From assembly GCF_005222225.1 (NCBI RefSeq), contig NZ_CP036536.1:3062001-3126000 (forward strand): a stretch of DNA of 64,000 nt, written 5' to 3'. Position 1 is the first letter of the stretch. Every line of letters starts with the position of its first letter. The notes beneath the pieces were generated by a model that ran no database searches, was not told the origin of the DNA, and worked only from the letters and a program-made list of their open reading frames with translations. Positions 36,930 to 46,205 of the stretch are shown here, piece after piece. Made by a program: the position numbers and the translations under genes. This DNA comes from Salinimonas lutimaris (GTDB lineage Bacteria > Pseudomonadota > Gammaproteobacteria > Enterobacterales > Alteromonadaceae).

Positions 36930-37652
36930 TTAATCTTGGCTACCCAAGCCGCTATTAAGCATTGTAATTAACTGAGATACGTCGAGTAACGCACACATTT
37001 TGTCTTTAACCATTCCCGCCAGCCAGGGCCGCTTGCCAGTCACTTCACGCCACTTCACTTCTTGTTTAGACAGCGTCACCGTATTGACCAGCTTGTCGCT
37101 CGCCAGCCCCCATAAACTATCACTTAACATAATAAGATACTGATAGTTTAGCTTTTCTGCGAGATTTTGATCGTATTTTTCTGGCATCACCCATATTGCA
37201 GTGTCTACCACATTTAATTTTTGTTCCCGGTGCAGCATCACCCCTTTAAACCAGTCAGGCTTGCCAAACAGCGGGCTGATTTTATCGAGTTTGTGAATTC
37301 CCCCCAGGGTAATCAGCGGCACTGCCAGTGTCAGTCCGGCGACTTCAAAAAACAGGGCCTGAAAGCGCTCTTCCAACTGATCTTTCAGATGGGCTCTGGC
37401 CGGTATGACCGGCGGCGCTTCAACAGCCTGTAGTGCCTGATTAATTTGCTCAAACTGAGTTTGCTCAGGCAGTGAAGGTGCTATCACCGGTAGAGGTGTC
37501 ACCGGTGCCGGCGTCACCACGTCAGGCCCAGGCGCTCCGGCCTCCTCAGTGGCGATATCCAGTGCCGCCTGTTCCAGCAAACGCGCTGTGCGGGCGGTAA
37601 CATCAGCCGGATCCTCTGGCTCTTTAAGCAGCCCGTCCAGGTAATCCTGCAT
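36930..37652 (-). CDS. CheW-domain protein, ParP-like
   Basis: Protein of 240 residues: an N-terminal acidic/proline-rich linker (about 1-95) and a C-terminal CheW-like domain (about 100-235) with FFEVAGLTLAVPLITLGGIHKLDKISPLFGKPDWFKGVMLHREQKLNVVDT. ParP in vibrios has the same plan, binds CheA and the ParA-like ATPase ParC, and keeps the array at the pole. Position directly after a ParA homologue supports this. The start at 37652 follows the upstream stop by 10 bp; the longer open frame to 37712 overlaps the previous gene. Confidence 0.8.
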   Translation of the reverse strand: MQDYLDGLLKEPEDPADVTARTARLLEQAALDIATEEAGAPGPDVVTPAPVTPLPVIAPSLPEQTQFEQINQALQAVEAPPVIPARAHLKDQLEERFQALFFEVAGLTLAVPLITLGGIHKLDKISPLFGKPDWFKGVMLHREQKLNVVDTAIWVMPEKYDQNLAEKLNYQYLIMLSDSLWGLASDKLVNTVTLSKQEVKWREVTGKRPWLAGMVKDKMCALLDVSQLITMLNSGLGSQD

Positions 37653-37662
37653 CACGTCTTCT

Positions 37663-38460
37663 TTAGCAAACGATGCGCGCTTGGTCACAGCCTTCTCCGG
37701 CACATAAATCATTCAGTAAGCGGGAATACGCCAGTACCCCGCGAGTTTTTGGAAATACCACAGAGGCAGGCAGGTGCGTCAGGCTGGCGTCCCTGAAACG
37801 GGTATCCACCGGAATCACATCTGCCCACACCTGTTCACCGTGTTCTTCATTCAGCTTTGCCTGCGCCTGATTAGCCGCCCGGGTGCGCCGGTCAAACATG
37901 GTGGGCACAATCAGCGTATCAAAGGACTTCTCCAGCGACCGGCCCATGATGGTTAAGGTATGCACCATCCGATCAAGCCCTTTCAAGGCCAGAAACTCGG
38001 TCTGGACCGGAATAATGACCTTATGACAGGCAGCCAGCGCATTGACCATCAAGACCCCGAGTACCGGCGGGCAATCCAGCAGCACATAGTCAAACTCACC
38101 GGCAATCGCCGCCAGGGCTTTTTTCAGTTTCAGGCCCATCCCCGGTTCACTGCCCATTTGCCGATCCAGCGTGGCCAGCGCCATACTCGCTGGCAGAACA
38201 AACAGGTTATCCAGCTTGGTCGGACACAGACAATCCATAACATTATCGGCGGTAAGTGGCGATTTATTAACAAAAATATCGTACACCGACGCTGACTGCT
38301 CTTCGGCATCAATACCAAAGTAATAGCTCAGTGATGCGTGCGGATCGGTATCGACCAACAGCACCCGGTGCTGTTGTTGTGCCAGCAGCCCGCCCAGGGT
38401 CACCGTAGTGGTGGTTTTCCCTACGCCCCCTTTCTGATTGGCTACTGTCCAAATCTTCAC
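37663..38460 (-). CDS. ParA-family ATPase, ParC-like
   Basis: P-loop ATPase of 265 residues. Deviant Walker A KGGVGKTTT at 10-18 (MKIWTVANQKGGVGKTT), switch region LLDCPPVLG and the HMFDRRTR-like box (PTMFDRRTRAANQAQ) place it with ParA/ParC. In Vibrio, ParC places chemotaxis arrays at the old pole through ParP. GTG at 38460 with AGGAG upstream. It lies 14 bp after cheB. Confidence 0.85.
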   Translation of the reverse strand: MKIWTVANQKGGVGKTTTTVTLGGLLAQQQHRVLLVDTDPHASLSYYFGIDAEEQSASVYDIFVNKSPLTADNVMDCLCPTKLDNLFVLPASMALATLDRQMGSEPGMGLKLKKALAAIAGEFDYVLLDCPPVLGVLMVNALAACHKVIIPVQTEFLALKGLDRMVHTLTIMGRSLEKSFDTLIVPTMFDRRTRAANQAQAKLNEEHGEQVWADVIPVDTRFRDASLTHLPASVVFPKTRGVLAYSRLLNDLCAGEGCDQARIVC

Positions 38461-38474
38461 ACCTTTGCTCCTGC

Positions 38475-39614
38475 TTACCGGTTCATCTCAGTAATGACAC
38501 ACCCGGCGATATTGTCGATACTGATACTTTTCTGGGCTACCCCGGCTTTTGTAATAGCCTGCGGCATACCATAAACCACGCAAGACTCCTGGTCCTGCGC
38601 CCAGACTGTTCCGCCCAGCCTGCGCAAGGCCTGACAACCCTGCAGGCCATCAGAGCCCATTCCGGTCAGAATGATACTGAGCACATCCCCGCCAAACACA
38701 TCTGCCACGCTGTTAAAGGTGACATCCACACTGGGCTTGTAAGTGATTTTGGGATCATTATCTTCACTGATAACAATTAAGGTGCGGGTGCCCTGACGTT
38801 TAAGGGTCATTTGTTTGCCCCCCGGTGCCAGATACGCACAACCGGGTTTCAGTTCGTCACCATTTTCAGCTTCTTTTACCGAAATACGACAATAGTTATT
38901 CAGTCGCTGGGCAAATGCATTGGTAAAGGTGCCCGGCATATGCTGTACCAGTAAAACAGGATGTGGAAAATGCGCAGGCAACGGCGCCAGTAATTTTTGC
39001 AGTGCTACCGGTCCACCGGTAGATGCGCCGATAGCCAGACAGCTGTAGGCTTTACCGGAACGGGACACCGAGGACACAGTTGGCTGAGTACTGGCTTCTT
39101 TTTGTCCGGTTAATACACTGGATGAGCGAAAAAAGGTGTGTTTAGGGGCATTCGCCGGCATCTCCGGCATAATACGCGCAGGGGCCTGAGGCCTTGGAGC
39201 CCGGCCCATACCGGTTCCGCGCCGGGCCAGCAGCCGCACTTTGGTGCGTAACATACTGGATACCTGACGGCGGTCCTTGGCAATTTCCTCAAATTTTTTG
39301 GGTAAAAAATCCAGCGCACCGGCTTCCAGAGCGTCCAGTGTTGCCTGCGCGCCCTGATGGGTCAGGGACGAAAACATTAAAATAGGCAATGGCCGTTTTC
39401 CCATGATCGCTTTGACCGCAGAAATGCCGTCCATGACAGGCATTTCGACGTCCATCGTAACCACGTCTGGTGACAGCTCGGTAAGCATCGTCAGTGCTTC
39501 CTGTCCGTTGCGCGCCTCGCCAACAACTTCCAGTTCCCTGTCTTCATCAAGAATTTCACGGACACGACGACGATAAAAAGTCGAGTCGTCGACAATGAGA
39601 ACTTTAAAAACCAT
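38475..39614 (-). CDS. cheB: Chemotaxis methylesterase CheB
   Basis: Response regulator-methylesterase of 379 residues that removes methyl groups from receptor glutamates. The receiver domain has phospho-accepting Asp55 (VVTMDVEMP), the linker is ~70 residues, and the catalytic domain has the GASTGGP serine, the VQHMPGTFTNAFAQRL histidine region and the LTGMGSDG aspartate. It follows cheA by 28 bp. The first residues MVFKVLIVDDS are typical. Confidence 0.96.
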   Translation of the reverse strand: MVFKVLIVDDSTFYRRRVREILDEDRELEVVGEARNGQEALTMLTELSPDVVTMDVEMPVMDGISAVKAIMGKRPLPILMFSSLTHQGAQATLDALEAGALDFLPKKFEEIAKDRRQVSSMLRTKVRLLARRGTGMGRAPRPQAPARIMPEMPANAPKHTFFRSSSVLTGQKEASTQPTVSSVSRSGKAYSCLAIGASTGGPVALQKLLAPLPAHFPHPVLLVQHMPGTFTNAFAQRLNNYCRISVKEAENGDELKPGCAYLAPGGKQMTLKRQGTRTLIVISEDNDPKITYKPSVDVTFNSVADVFGGDVLSIILTGMGSDGLQGCQALRRLGGTVWAQDQESCVVYGMPQAITKAGVAQKSISIDNIAGCVITEMNR

Positions 39615-39642
39615 GAATGCTGAAATCCTTTTGCGCCGCCTA

Positions 39643-41916
39643 TCAGCGACGCGCGTAACGTTTTAACAAGCTTGGAATATCCAGAATCAACGCAATGCCC
39701 CCGTCAGAGGTAATAGTTGCTCCGGCCATACCCGGCGTTCCCTGTAACAAGGCATCAAGCGGTTTAATAACAACTTCTTCCTGACCAATCAGCGCATCCA
39801 CCACAAAGCCAACTTGCTGAGTACCGATTTGCATCACCACCACATGACCTTTTTCACGGTCAATTTTATGATGACCACGAACCAGCCATTCACCCAGAAA
39901 GAACAGCGGGATAGCTTTGGAGCGAACAATCATCGTCAGCTGGCCATCAACTGTGTTGGTCTTTTTAATGTCCATATTGATAATTTCGCTGACCGCGCCA
40001 AGCGGTAAAGCAAAGGTTTGCTTGCCCACAATAATCATCAGGGTAGGCAGAATCGCCAGTGTCAGCGGCACTTTTATCTCAAGGCGGGTGCCTTTGCCCA
40101 GCTGTGAGTCAATATTGACCATACCATTGAGCTGGGTGATTTTTGTTTTCACCACATCCATGCCTACGCCACGACCGGAAATATCACTGATTTCAGTTTT
40201 GGTCGAAAAGCCCGGGGCGAAAATCAGGTTAAAGGCTTCAACATCTGACATACGGGCGGCTGCATCTGCATCCAGTACGCCACGGCTGATAGCAATTTCC
40301 TTGAGCTTTTCCGGATCCATCCCTTTACCATCATCTTCGATGGTCAAAAGAATATGATCGCCTTCCTGGGAGGCTGACAGTTTCACTGTTCCCATTCTGG
40401 GCTTGCCGGCCGCCTGACGATCATCTGGCATCTCGATACCGTGGTCGACAGAATTTCTGACCAGATGCACCAATGGATCAGCCAGGGCTTCTACCAGGTT
40501 TTTATCCAGATCGGTCTCTTCGCCTTCCAGCTCCAGAGTAATTTCTTTTTTCAGGCTGCGGGCCAGGTCACGAACAACCCGGGGGAAACGGCCAAACACC
40601 TTCTTGATTGGCTGCATGCGGGTTTTCATCACCGCACCCTGCAAATCGCCGGTCACCACATCCAGATTCGCAATCGCTTTGGACATGGACTCATCATTAC
40701 TGTTGATGCCCAAACTCAATAAGCGATTACGCACCAGTACCAGCTCGCCGACCATATTCATGATCTGATCAAGCCGCTTGGTATCAACCCTGACAGTAGT
40801 TTCTGCAGCTGGCTGAGCCGCTGCTGCTTTTTTGTCGTCTTTTTTCGGCGCGGCCTTGGCTGCCGGTGCAGCGGCCGGTTTAGCCGCTCGACTGGGTGCC
40901 GGAGCAGGTGTTGGCGCGGGAGCTGGTGCTGCCGCCTGTTCCTGTTTAGCCTGCTGAACCGCCTGGGTGGCGGCAGTATCTATCTGAACCGCTGGCTTTT
41001 TGGCCGGCTCGGGTGCGCCACCCACTGATGGGCCCTGGCCTTTGCCGTGTAACTGATCCAGCAAGGCTTCAAATTCATCGTCGGTGATTTCATCACCACC
41101 GGCTGCGGCCGCCGGTGCTGGCGTTGCTGGCGCAGCAGCCGGGGCGCTGTCGCCGCCAAACTGTCCCTTACCGTGCAGCTCATCCAGCAGCGCTTCAAAT
41201 TCATCATCCGTAATATCGTCACCACCCGCCTGCGTCGCAGCTACCGGTTTATTTTCGGTTTGCTGAACCGCTGCAGATGGCTGGGTTGGACGACCTGGCG
41301 CGCCGGTGCCATGCAGTTCATCCAGCAAAGCCTCGAACTCATCTTCACTGATTTCTTCAATTCCTCCATCAGTGCTACCTGCATCAGCTGGCGCACTAAC
41401 AGCAGCCACTTCCGGTGCTTCGGGAACCAGTTCGGCAATGTCCTGGGCAACGTCGTCATAATTACCGGCGGGCACATCCTGATGACCGGCCACAGTGCCT
41501 TCACCAAAAATATTTTCGTCCGGCGACTCAGGCGTACTGAGTTTATGCAGTAAATCAACCAGCTCAGCATCTGCAGCTTCAAGAGGTTCACGGGCTTTTA
41601 CCCGCTCAAACATTTCCACTACCACGTCAGTGGCGCGCAATATGACATCCATTAATTCGGGGGTCAGCGAACGCTGCCCGTTTCGCATAACGTCAAATAC
41701 GTTTTCTGCACCATGGCAAATTTCCACCAGCTCTGTCAGCGACAAAAAGCCGGCGCCGCCTTTTACGGTGTGGTAGCCACGAAATATTGCATTGAGCAGG
41801 TCGCTGTCTTCGGGATTATTTTCCAAATCCACCAGCTGTTCCTGCAACTGTTCCAGAATCTCTCCGGCCTCGACCAGAAAGTCCTGTAAAATATCCTCGT
41901 CCACTTCAAATGCCAT
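39643..41916 (-). CDS. cheA: Chemotaxis histidine kinase CheA
   Basis: Kinase of 757 residues. The P1 domain has the phosphorylated His49 (GYHTVKGGAGFL). The dimerisation (P3) domain starts near 373 (TTVRVDTKRLDQIMNMVGELVLVRNRL), followed by the ATP-binding P4 and CheW-like P5. The region 130-372 is a proline/alanine-rich linker with three nearly identical 14-residue motifs, [ST]-[ED]-DEFEALLD-[EQ]-LHG, at 190-203, 236-249 and 278-291. I cannot see a P2 domain. The motifs resemble the FliM N-terminus and may dock CheY; alternatively they belong to the LID region that binds ParP in vibrios. Confidence 0.95.
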   Translation of the reverse strand: MAFEVDEDILQDFLVEAGEILEQLQEQLVDLENNPEDSDLLNAIFRGYHTVKGGAGFLSLTELVEICHGAENVFDVMRNGQRSLTPELMDVILRATDVVVEMFERVKAREPLEAADAELVDLLHKLSTPESPDENIFGEGTVAGHQDVPAGNYDDVAQDIAELVPEAPEVAAVSAPADAGSTDGGIEEISEDEFEALLDELHGTGAPGRPTQPSAAVQQTENKPVAATQAGGDDITDDEFEALLDELHGKGQFGGDSAPAAAPATPAPAAAAGGDEITDDEFEALLDQLHGKGQGPSVGGAPEPAKKPAVQIDTAATQAVQQAKQEQAAAPAPAPTPAPAPSRAAKPAAAPAAKAAPKKDDKKAAAAQPAAETTVRVDTKRLDQIMNMVGELVLVRNRLLSLGINSNDESMSKAIANLDVVTGDLQGAVMKTRMQPIKKVFGRFPRVVRDLARSLKKEITLELEGEETDLDKNLVEALADPLVHLVRNSVDHGIEMPDDRQAAGKPRMGTVKLSASQEGDHILLTIEDDGKGMDPEKLKEIAISRGVLDADAAARMSDVEAFNLIFAPGFSTKTEISDISGRGVGMDVVKTKITQLNGMVNIDSQLGKGTRLEIKVPLTLAILPTLMIIVGKQTFALPLGAVSEIINMDIKKTNTVDGQLTMIVRSKAIPLFFLGEWLVRGHHKIDREKGHVVVMQIGTQQVGFVVDALIGQEEVVIKPLDALLQGTPGMAGATITSDGGIALILDIPSLLKRYARR

Positions 41917-41928
41917 GAGCCCGCTCTC

Positions 41929-42675
41929 CTAAAACCCTAAGCTTGACAAAAGGTCGTCTACATCGTCCTGACCTTTTACTACGTCGTCCCGATCCCCGGC
42001 ATTCAGAATCGGCCCTTCTGCCTCTACGCCACTGACTTCCGGTTTCTTCGTCACAGGCGCGGTATCGCTTTCTGTTTCACCAAACATGGTCAGCATATTG
42101 ACCAGGCTGTCTTCCACTTCCTTCACCAGCTCAATAACCCGGCGAATCACCTGCCCGGTCAAATCCTGATAACCTTGTGCCATAAGCACTTCAGTGAGCA
42201 AACTGGTCAGCTTCTCTGATTCGGCAGAAGCATCGGTAAGCAGTTTATCTAAATCCATACACAGCGCTTTGAATTCGCCCAGTTCAATCTGGCGACTCAT
42301 TAGCTTTTTCCACTCAGGGGTGATGGTATCGATACGTTGTGCCAGTGATTCGGCAATCGGCATGCTGGCTTCAACAGCGTCCATTGTCGTATTCGCGGCT
42401 TTTTCGGTTTCTTCAATAACGTAAGCAAGGCGGGCCTGCGCGTCTGGCATATCATCTTTGACCAGGCCAGCAATACGCTCATCCAGCTGAAAATTATTGA
42501 GGGAGTCATGAAGCTGCCGGGTCAGCTTACCTACTTCGGCAAATAACTCTTCAGACTGTTTCATAGAAACGGCTTCAAGTAATGCCCGGGCAGCGGCGTT
42601 ATCGCCCTGCTCCAGGTAGGTTACTAGCTGCTTGGCTTCTTCAAGTGAGATAGGAACATTGACATTCGTCGACAT
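41929..42675 (-). CDS. cheZ: CheY-P phosphatase CheZ
   Basis: Phosphatase of 248 residues that removes phosphate from CheY-P. It is helix-rich, includes the catalytic Gln region (VLMAQGYQDLTGQVIRRVIELV), and ends with the CheY-binding peptide DDVDDLLSSLGF, the classic C-terminus. It lies between cheY and cheA. Confidence 0.95.
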   Translation of the reverse strand: MSTNVNVPISLEEAKQLVTYLEQGDNAAARALLEAVSMKQSEELFAEVGKLTRQLHDSLNNFQLDERIAGLVKDDMPDAQARLAYVIEETEKAANTTMDAVEASMPIAESLAQRIDTITPEWKKLMSRQIELGEFKALCMDLDKLLTDASAESEKLTSLLTEVLMAQGYQDLTGQVIRRVIELVKEVEDSLVNMLTMFGETESDTAPVTKKPEVSGVEAEGPILNAGDRDDVVKGQDDVDDLLSSLGF

Positions 42676-42710
42676 CCAGTATTCCTCTTAATACTGAGCG
42701 AGCGTCTGGG

Positions 42711-43106
42711 TTAACCTAAACGTTCGAAGATTTTATCTAATTTTTCTTTTAGCGTAGCAGCGGTGAAGGGTTTTACCACATAGCCGTTCACGCCGGCCTG
42801 GGCAGCTGCCACAATTTGTTCTTTCTTCGCTTCGGCGGTTACCATCAGTACCGGAAGATGTTTAAGTTTGTCGTCTGCACGAATAGCGCGCAGCAAGTCG
42901 ATGCCCTGCATACCTGGCATGTTCCAGTCGGTCACCACAAAATCAAAATCGCCCTGTTGTAACATAGGCAGTGCAGTGCTTCCGTCGTCGGCTTCCTGGA
43001 TATTGGAAAACCCCAAGTCCTTAAGCAGGTTCTTTATGATTCGTCTCATCGTAGAAAAATCGTCTACCACGAGAATTTTCATACTCTTGTCCAAAATGGC
43101 CTCCAC
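42711..43106 (-). CDS. cheY: Chemotaxis response regulator CheY
   Basis: Single receiver domain of 131 residues that carries phosphate from CheA to the flagellar switch protein FliM. The acidic pocket is Asp15/Asp16 ([10 protein letters not shown]), the phosphorylated Asp60 is in [12 protein letters not shown], and the conserved Thr and Lys are in [12 protein letters not shown] and YVVKPF. The start is not certain: GTG at 43106 ([10 protein letters not shown]), TTG at 43094 with GGAGG at a good distance, or ATG at 43082. All give the complete domain. Confidence 0.95.
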   Translation of the reverse strand: MEAILDKSMKILVVDDFSTMRRIIKNLLKDLGFSNIQEADDGSTALPMLQQGDFDFVVTDWNMPGMQGIDLLRAIRADDKLKHLPVLMVTAEAKKEQIVAAAQAGVNGYVVKPFTAATLKEKLDKIFERLG

Positions 43107-43151
43107 TGGGGAAATAAAAAATAAAGTTATTATTAATATTAGTATGTGTGC

Positions 43152-43880
43152 TTAGTTATCGGCCCGCCACGACTGCATTTTAGCTTTTAATTTCAGCATG
43201 GCCTGACTGTGTATCTGACTAACGCGAGACTCACTGACTTCTAGCACTTCACCAATTTCTCGCAGGTTCAGTTCTTCATCATAGTACAGTGAAAGCACAA
43301 TTGCCTCACGTTCGGGTAATGTCGTAATTGCCTGAGCCAGAGACTTTTGAAAAGCCCCCTGCATCAGGTCGTCCAGCGGCGTGTCGTTACCCTGATTACT
43401 CTCGGTGGTAATCACATCCTCTGACACCCCTAAATCTTCGATACCAACCAGTTTGCCGGCATTTACTTCGTTCAGCATCTGATGGTAGCTATCCAGACTA
43501 ACACCCATCTTCTCTGCGATTTCAAAATCCCGCGCATCCCGCCCGGTTTCCCGCTCCACCAGATTAATGGCTTCGGTAATGGCCCGGCTGTTTTTATGCA
43601 CCGACCGGGGCGTCCAGTCACCTTTGCGTATTTCGTCAAGCATAGCGCCGCGAATTCGAATCCCCGCAAAGGTTTCAAAGCTCGCCCCTTTTGAGCCATC
43701 AAAGTTCTTTGCCGCCTCCAGCAGTCCAATCATGCCTGCCTGAATCAGGTCATCGACCAGCACACTGGCCGGCAGACGCGCCATCAAGTGATGGGCAATG
43801 CGTTTAACCAGTGGTGCATGGCGCTCCACCAATAACGCTTTATTGGATTGCTGTTGGTAGGCAGCCGCTTTGCTGTTCAA
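43152..43880 (-). CDS. fliA: Flagellar sigma factor FliA (sigma-28)
   Basis: RNA polymerase sigma factor of 242 residues for late flagellar and chemotaxis genes. It has region 2 (HLMARLPASVLVDDLIQAGMIGLLEAAKNFDGSKGASFETFAGIRIRGAMLDEIRKGDWTPRSVHK), region 3, and region 4 ending REIGEVLEVSESRVSQIHSQAMLKLKA. It overlaps the flhG stop by 4 bases. FlgM-dependent control is presumed; flgM is not in the window. Confidence 0.96.
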   Translation of the reverse strand: MNSKAAAYQQQSNKALLVERHAPLVKRIAHHLMARLPASVLVDDLIQAGMIGLLEAAKNFDGSKGASFETFAGIRIRGAMLDEIRKGDWTPRSVHKNSRAITEAINLVERETGRDARDFEIAEKMGVSLDSYHQMLNEVNAGKLVGIEDLGVSEDVITTESNQGNDTPLDDLMQGAFQKSLAQAITTLPEREAIVLSLYYDEELNLREIGEVLEVSESRVSQIHSQAMLKLKAKMQSWRADN

Positions 43881-44743
43881 GGTAAGGTACCCGCTGCTTT
43901 TTTTGCCACCAACTGTTCGATAAAGAATTCAAGGTGTCCGCCTGGCTGATTAGGAACCGGCCAGTGTGCTGCCTTAGTTGCCAGTTGAGAAATGGCAACC
44001 GCAGCCGGAGAGCCCGGAAAGGCATCGACGATGGCTGTTTGCTTCCTCACCGCCCGGCGAATATTTTCGTCAAACGGCACCGTTGCTACTAACTCTAAAG
44101 CAACATCTAAAAAACGACCAGTCACTTTAGATAATTTGTTAAATAATTCATGACCTTCGCGCTGATCCCTGACCATGTTGGCAACAATTTTAAAGCGAAA
44201 CACGCCGTGTTCACGGTTCAGCAGTTTGATCAGGGCATACGCATCGGTCAGTGAGGTGGGCTCATCACACACCACCACCATGATGTCCTGAGAGGCTTTT
44301 GAAAAGCTCAGGACCATGTCTGAAATACCGGCTGCCGTATCAACAATCAGTACATCAATCTGCGAGCGTAATTCACTGAATGCCCGGATAAGTCCGGCAT
44401 GCTCAGTCGGCGTCAGCTCGGTCATAGCCTGGGTACCGGAGGTGGCCGGTGCTATCTTGATACCGTGCGGACCGGTGACCAGTACTTCATCCAGCGTACA
44501 TTCGCCGCTCAGTACATGAGACAGGTTTTTTTCTACCCGCAATCCCAGCATCACGTCGACGTTGGCCAGACCCAGGTCGGCATCCAGTACCATCACCCGT
44601 TTGCCCTGTTTTGCCATGGCAATGGCTGTGTTCAGCGTAATATTGGTTTTACCCACGCCGCCTTTACCGCCGGTAACGGCGATAACTTTGATTAATCTTG
44701 ACTGATTCATCTTTCGTAAGCTACTCGCTTGATCTTCAATCAT
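43877..44743 (-). CDS. flhG: FlhG (FleN), MinD-like flagellar number ATPase
   Basis: MinD/ParA-family ATPase of 288 residues that limits the number of polar flagella by acting on FlhF and the master regulator. The deviant Walker A GGKGGVGKTN lies at about 25-34, after an N-terminal DQASSLRKM motif like the DQAxxLR activator peptide that stimulates FlhF GTPase. The switch II region is VDTAAGISD. It overlaps flhF and fliA by 4 bases each. Confidence 0.95.
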   Translation of the reverse strand: MIEDQASSLRKMNQSRLIKVIAVTGGKGGVGKTNITLNTAIAMAKQGKRVMVLDADLGLANVDVMLGLRVEKNLSHVLSGECTLDEVLVTGPHGIKIAPATSGTQAMTELTPTEHAGLIRAFSELRSQIDVLIVDTAAGISDMVLSFSKASQDIMVVVCDEPTSLTDAYALIKLLNREHGVFRFKIVANMVRDQREGHELFNKLSKVTGRFLDVALELVATVPFDENIRRAVRKQTAIVDAFPGSPAAVAISQLATKAAHWPVPNQPGGHLEFFIEQLVAKKAAGTLP

Positions 44744-46173
44744 ACTGCCCGCGCTGAATTTCCTAAGTGACTGTTGTTAGTATGATTCAAACCATACTTT
44801 TTATAAAGCTTTGCTGCCGCTGAAACCAAAGATTTCGCATCCGCAACTTTAATGTCTTCAGGCACTTGCTGACCATCTGTGATGTAACTCACAGGCAGGG
44901 TATGTTCGATGGCTACACTTAATACCTCTCCTAAACTGTAGCACTCATCCAGCTTAGTGAAGATACAACCGTCCAGTTTTACTGCATCATAGGCGTTAAT
45001 AATACGCTGTAATGCCGGATATTGGGTATTGGCCTGCGCAACTAGGTACTTTTTCACAGGTTGCATCTGGCCTTTATCAAACTGCGCTAACTGCTTGATT
45101 AGGCGACTGTCACGCTGACTGAAGCCGGCGGTATCAATCAGCACCATGCGTTTATGCCGTAGCTGGAACAGCAGCTCTGCCAGCTCCTCACTGGACTGGG
45201 CTTTTTTCACTGTACAGCCAATAATCTTGCCGTAGGTCGCCAGCTGTTCAAAGGCGGCAATTCGGTAGGTATCAATGGTAATCATTGCCACCTGATCGGC
45301 ACCGTATTTTTGTGCATAACGGGCTGCCAGCTTGGCCAGCGTGGTCGTTTTACCCGTGCCGGTCGGGCCAACCAGCGCCACCGCCCCGGTCTGCTGAAGA
45401 ATATCATTGCCAGCAACGTTCAGACGATTAGCCAAAAGGTTTAATAAATATATCCAGGCTTCCCGTTCGTTATACTGGCGCGGCGTGTAGTGAATCAGCT
45501 GTTCGGCCAGGGCTGTACTTAAGCCCATTCCTGACAGGCAGCGCATCAGATAACTGTGAGTCGGACGGGTACGGCGCTGCTTGGCTTCCATCAGGTCGGC
45601 TACCTGATGCTGTAATACATTACGTAATGAGGCCAGCTCTTCTTTAATAGCATCCAGTTCACCACCCGCCGCAGGGCGTGCCGGTTGGTCCTCAAACGCG
45701 GGCTGACCGGTAAACTGCGTCTGCGGTTCGGCCTGGCGCGCCGGCCGGGTGTCAAAATCCAGCACATTGTCTGGCTGATGATGTTGATAAGCAGGTTGAG
45801 TGGCGGTTTGACGAGAAGCTGGCGCCGGCTGGCGAGCAGCAGCGGCAGACTCTTCGGCACCTGGCTGCCTGTCGGTTTGACGGGCCTGAGCTTGTTTTTC
45901 CAATAGCGCTCGCAGGCTGTCGGGACCGTCATCGCCGATGATTTCACTGAGGCTAGGGGTTGCTTTACGTCCGGCACTGGCAGGCTTAGCGGCCGGCGCG
46001 GCTTTGGTTTTTGGTGTCAGACGCGCCTCGGGTTCTTTATCATAAGCCGCCACCAGCTCAATGCCATCAGCTACCTTGCGGTTAGACATAATCACAGCAT
46101 CACTGCCCAGCTCTGCTTTAACGGCGTTTAACGCCTCACGCATATCTTTGCCAAAAAAACGTCTGATTTTCAT
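44740..46173 (-). CDS. flhF: FlhF, SRP-like GTPase for polar flagellar placement
   Basis: GTPase of 477 residues, with an N-terminal basic segment (MKIRRFFGKDMREALNAVKAELGSDAVIMSNR), a long variable Gln/Pro-rich linker (about 60-190), then the NG domain with GPTGTGKTTTLAKLAARYA, DTAGFSQRD and the TKLDE guanine motif. FlhF marks the pole and recruits FliF. It follows flhA by 32 bp. Confidence 0.95.
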   Translation of the reverse strand: MKIRRFFGKDMREALNAVKAELGSDAVIMSNRKVADGIELVAAYDKEPEARLTPKTKAAPAAKPASAGRKATPSLSEIIGDDGPDSLRALLEKQAQARQTDRQPGAEESAAAARQPAPASRQTATQPAYQHHQPDNVLDFDTRPARQAEPQTQFTGQPAFEDQPARPAAGGELDAIKEELASLRNVLQHQVADLMEAKQRRTRPTHSYLMRCLSGMGLSTALAEQLIHYTPRQYNEREAWIYLLNLLANRLNVAGNDILQQTGAVALVGPTGTGKTTTLAKLAARYAQKYGADQVAMITIDTYRIAAFEQLATYGKIIGCTVKKAQSSEELAELLFQLRHKRMVLIDTAGFSQRDSRLIKQLAQFDKGQMQPVKKYLVAQANTQYPALQRIINAYDAVKLDGCIFTKLDECYSLGEVLSVAIEHTLPVSYITDGQQVPEDIKVADAKSLVSAAAKLYKKYGLNHTNNSHLGNSARAV

Positions 46174-46205
46174 CGCTCAACCTCTATGTAAAACGCCGCG
46201 TCAGA

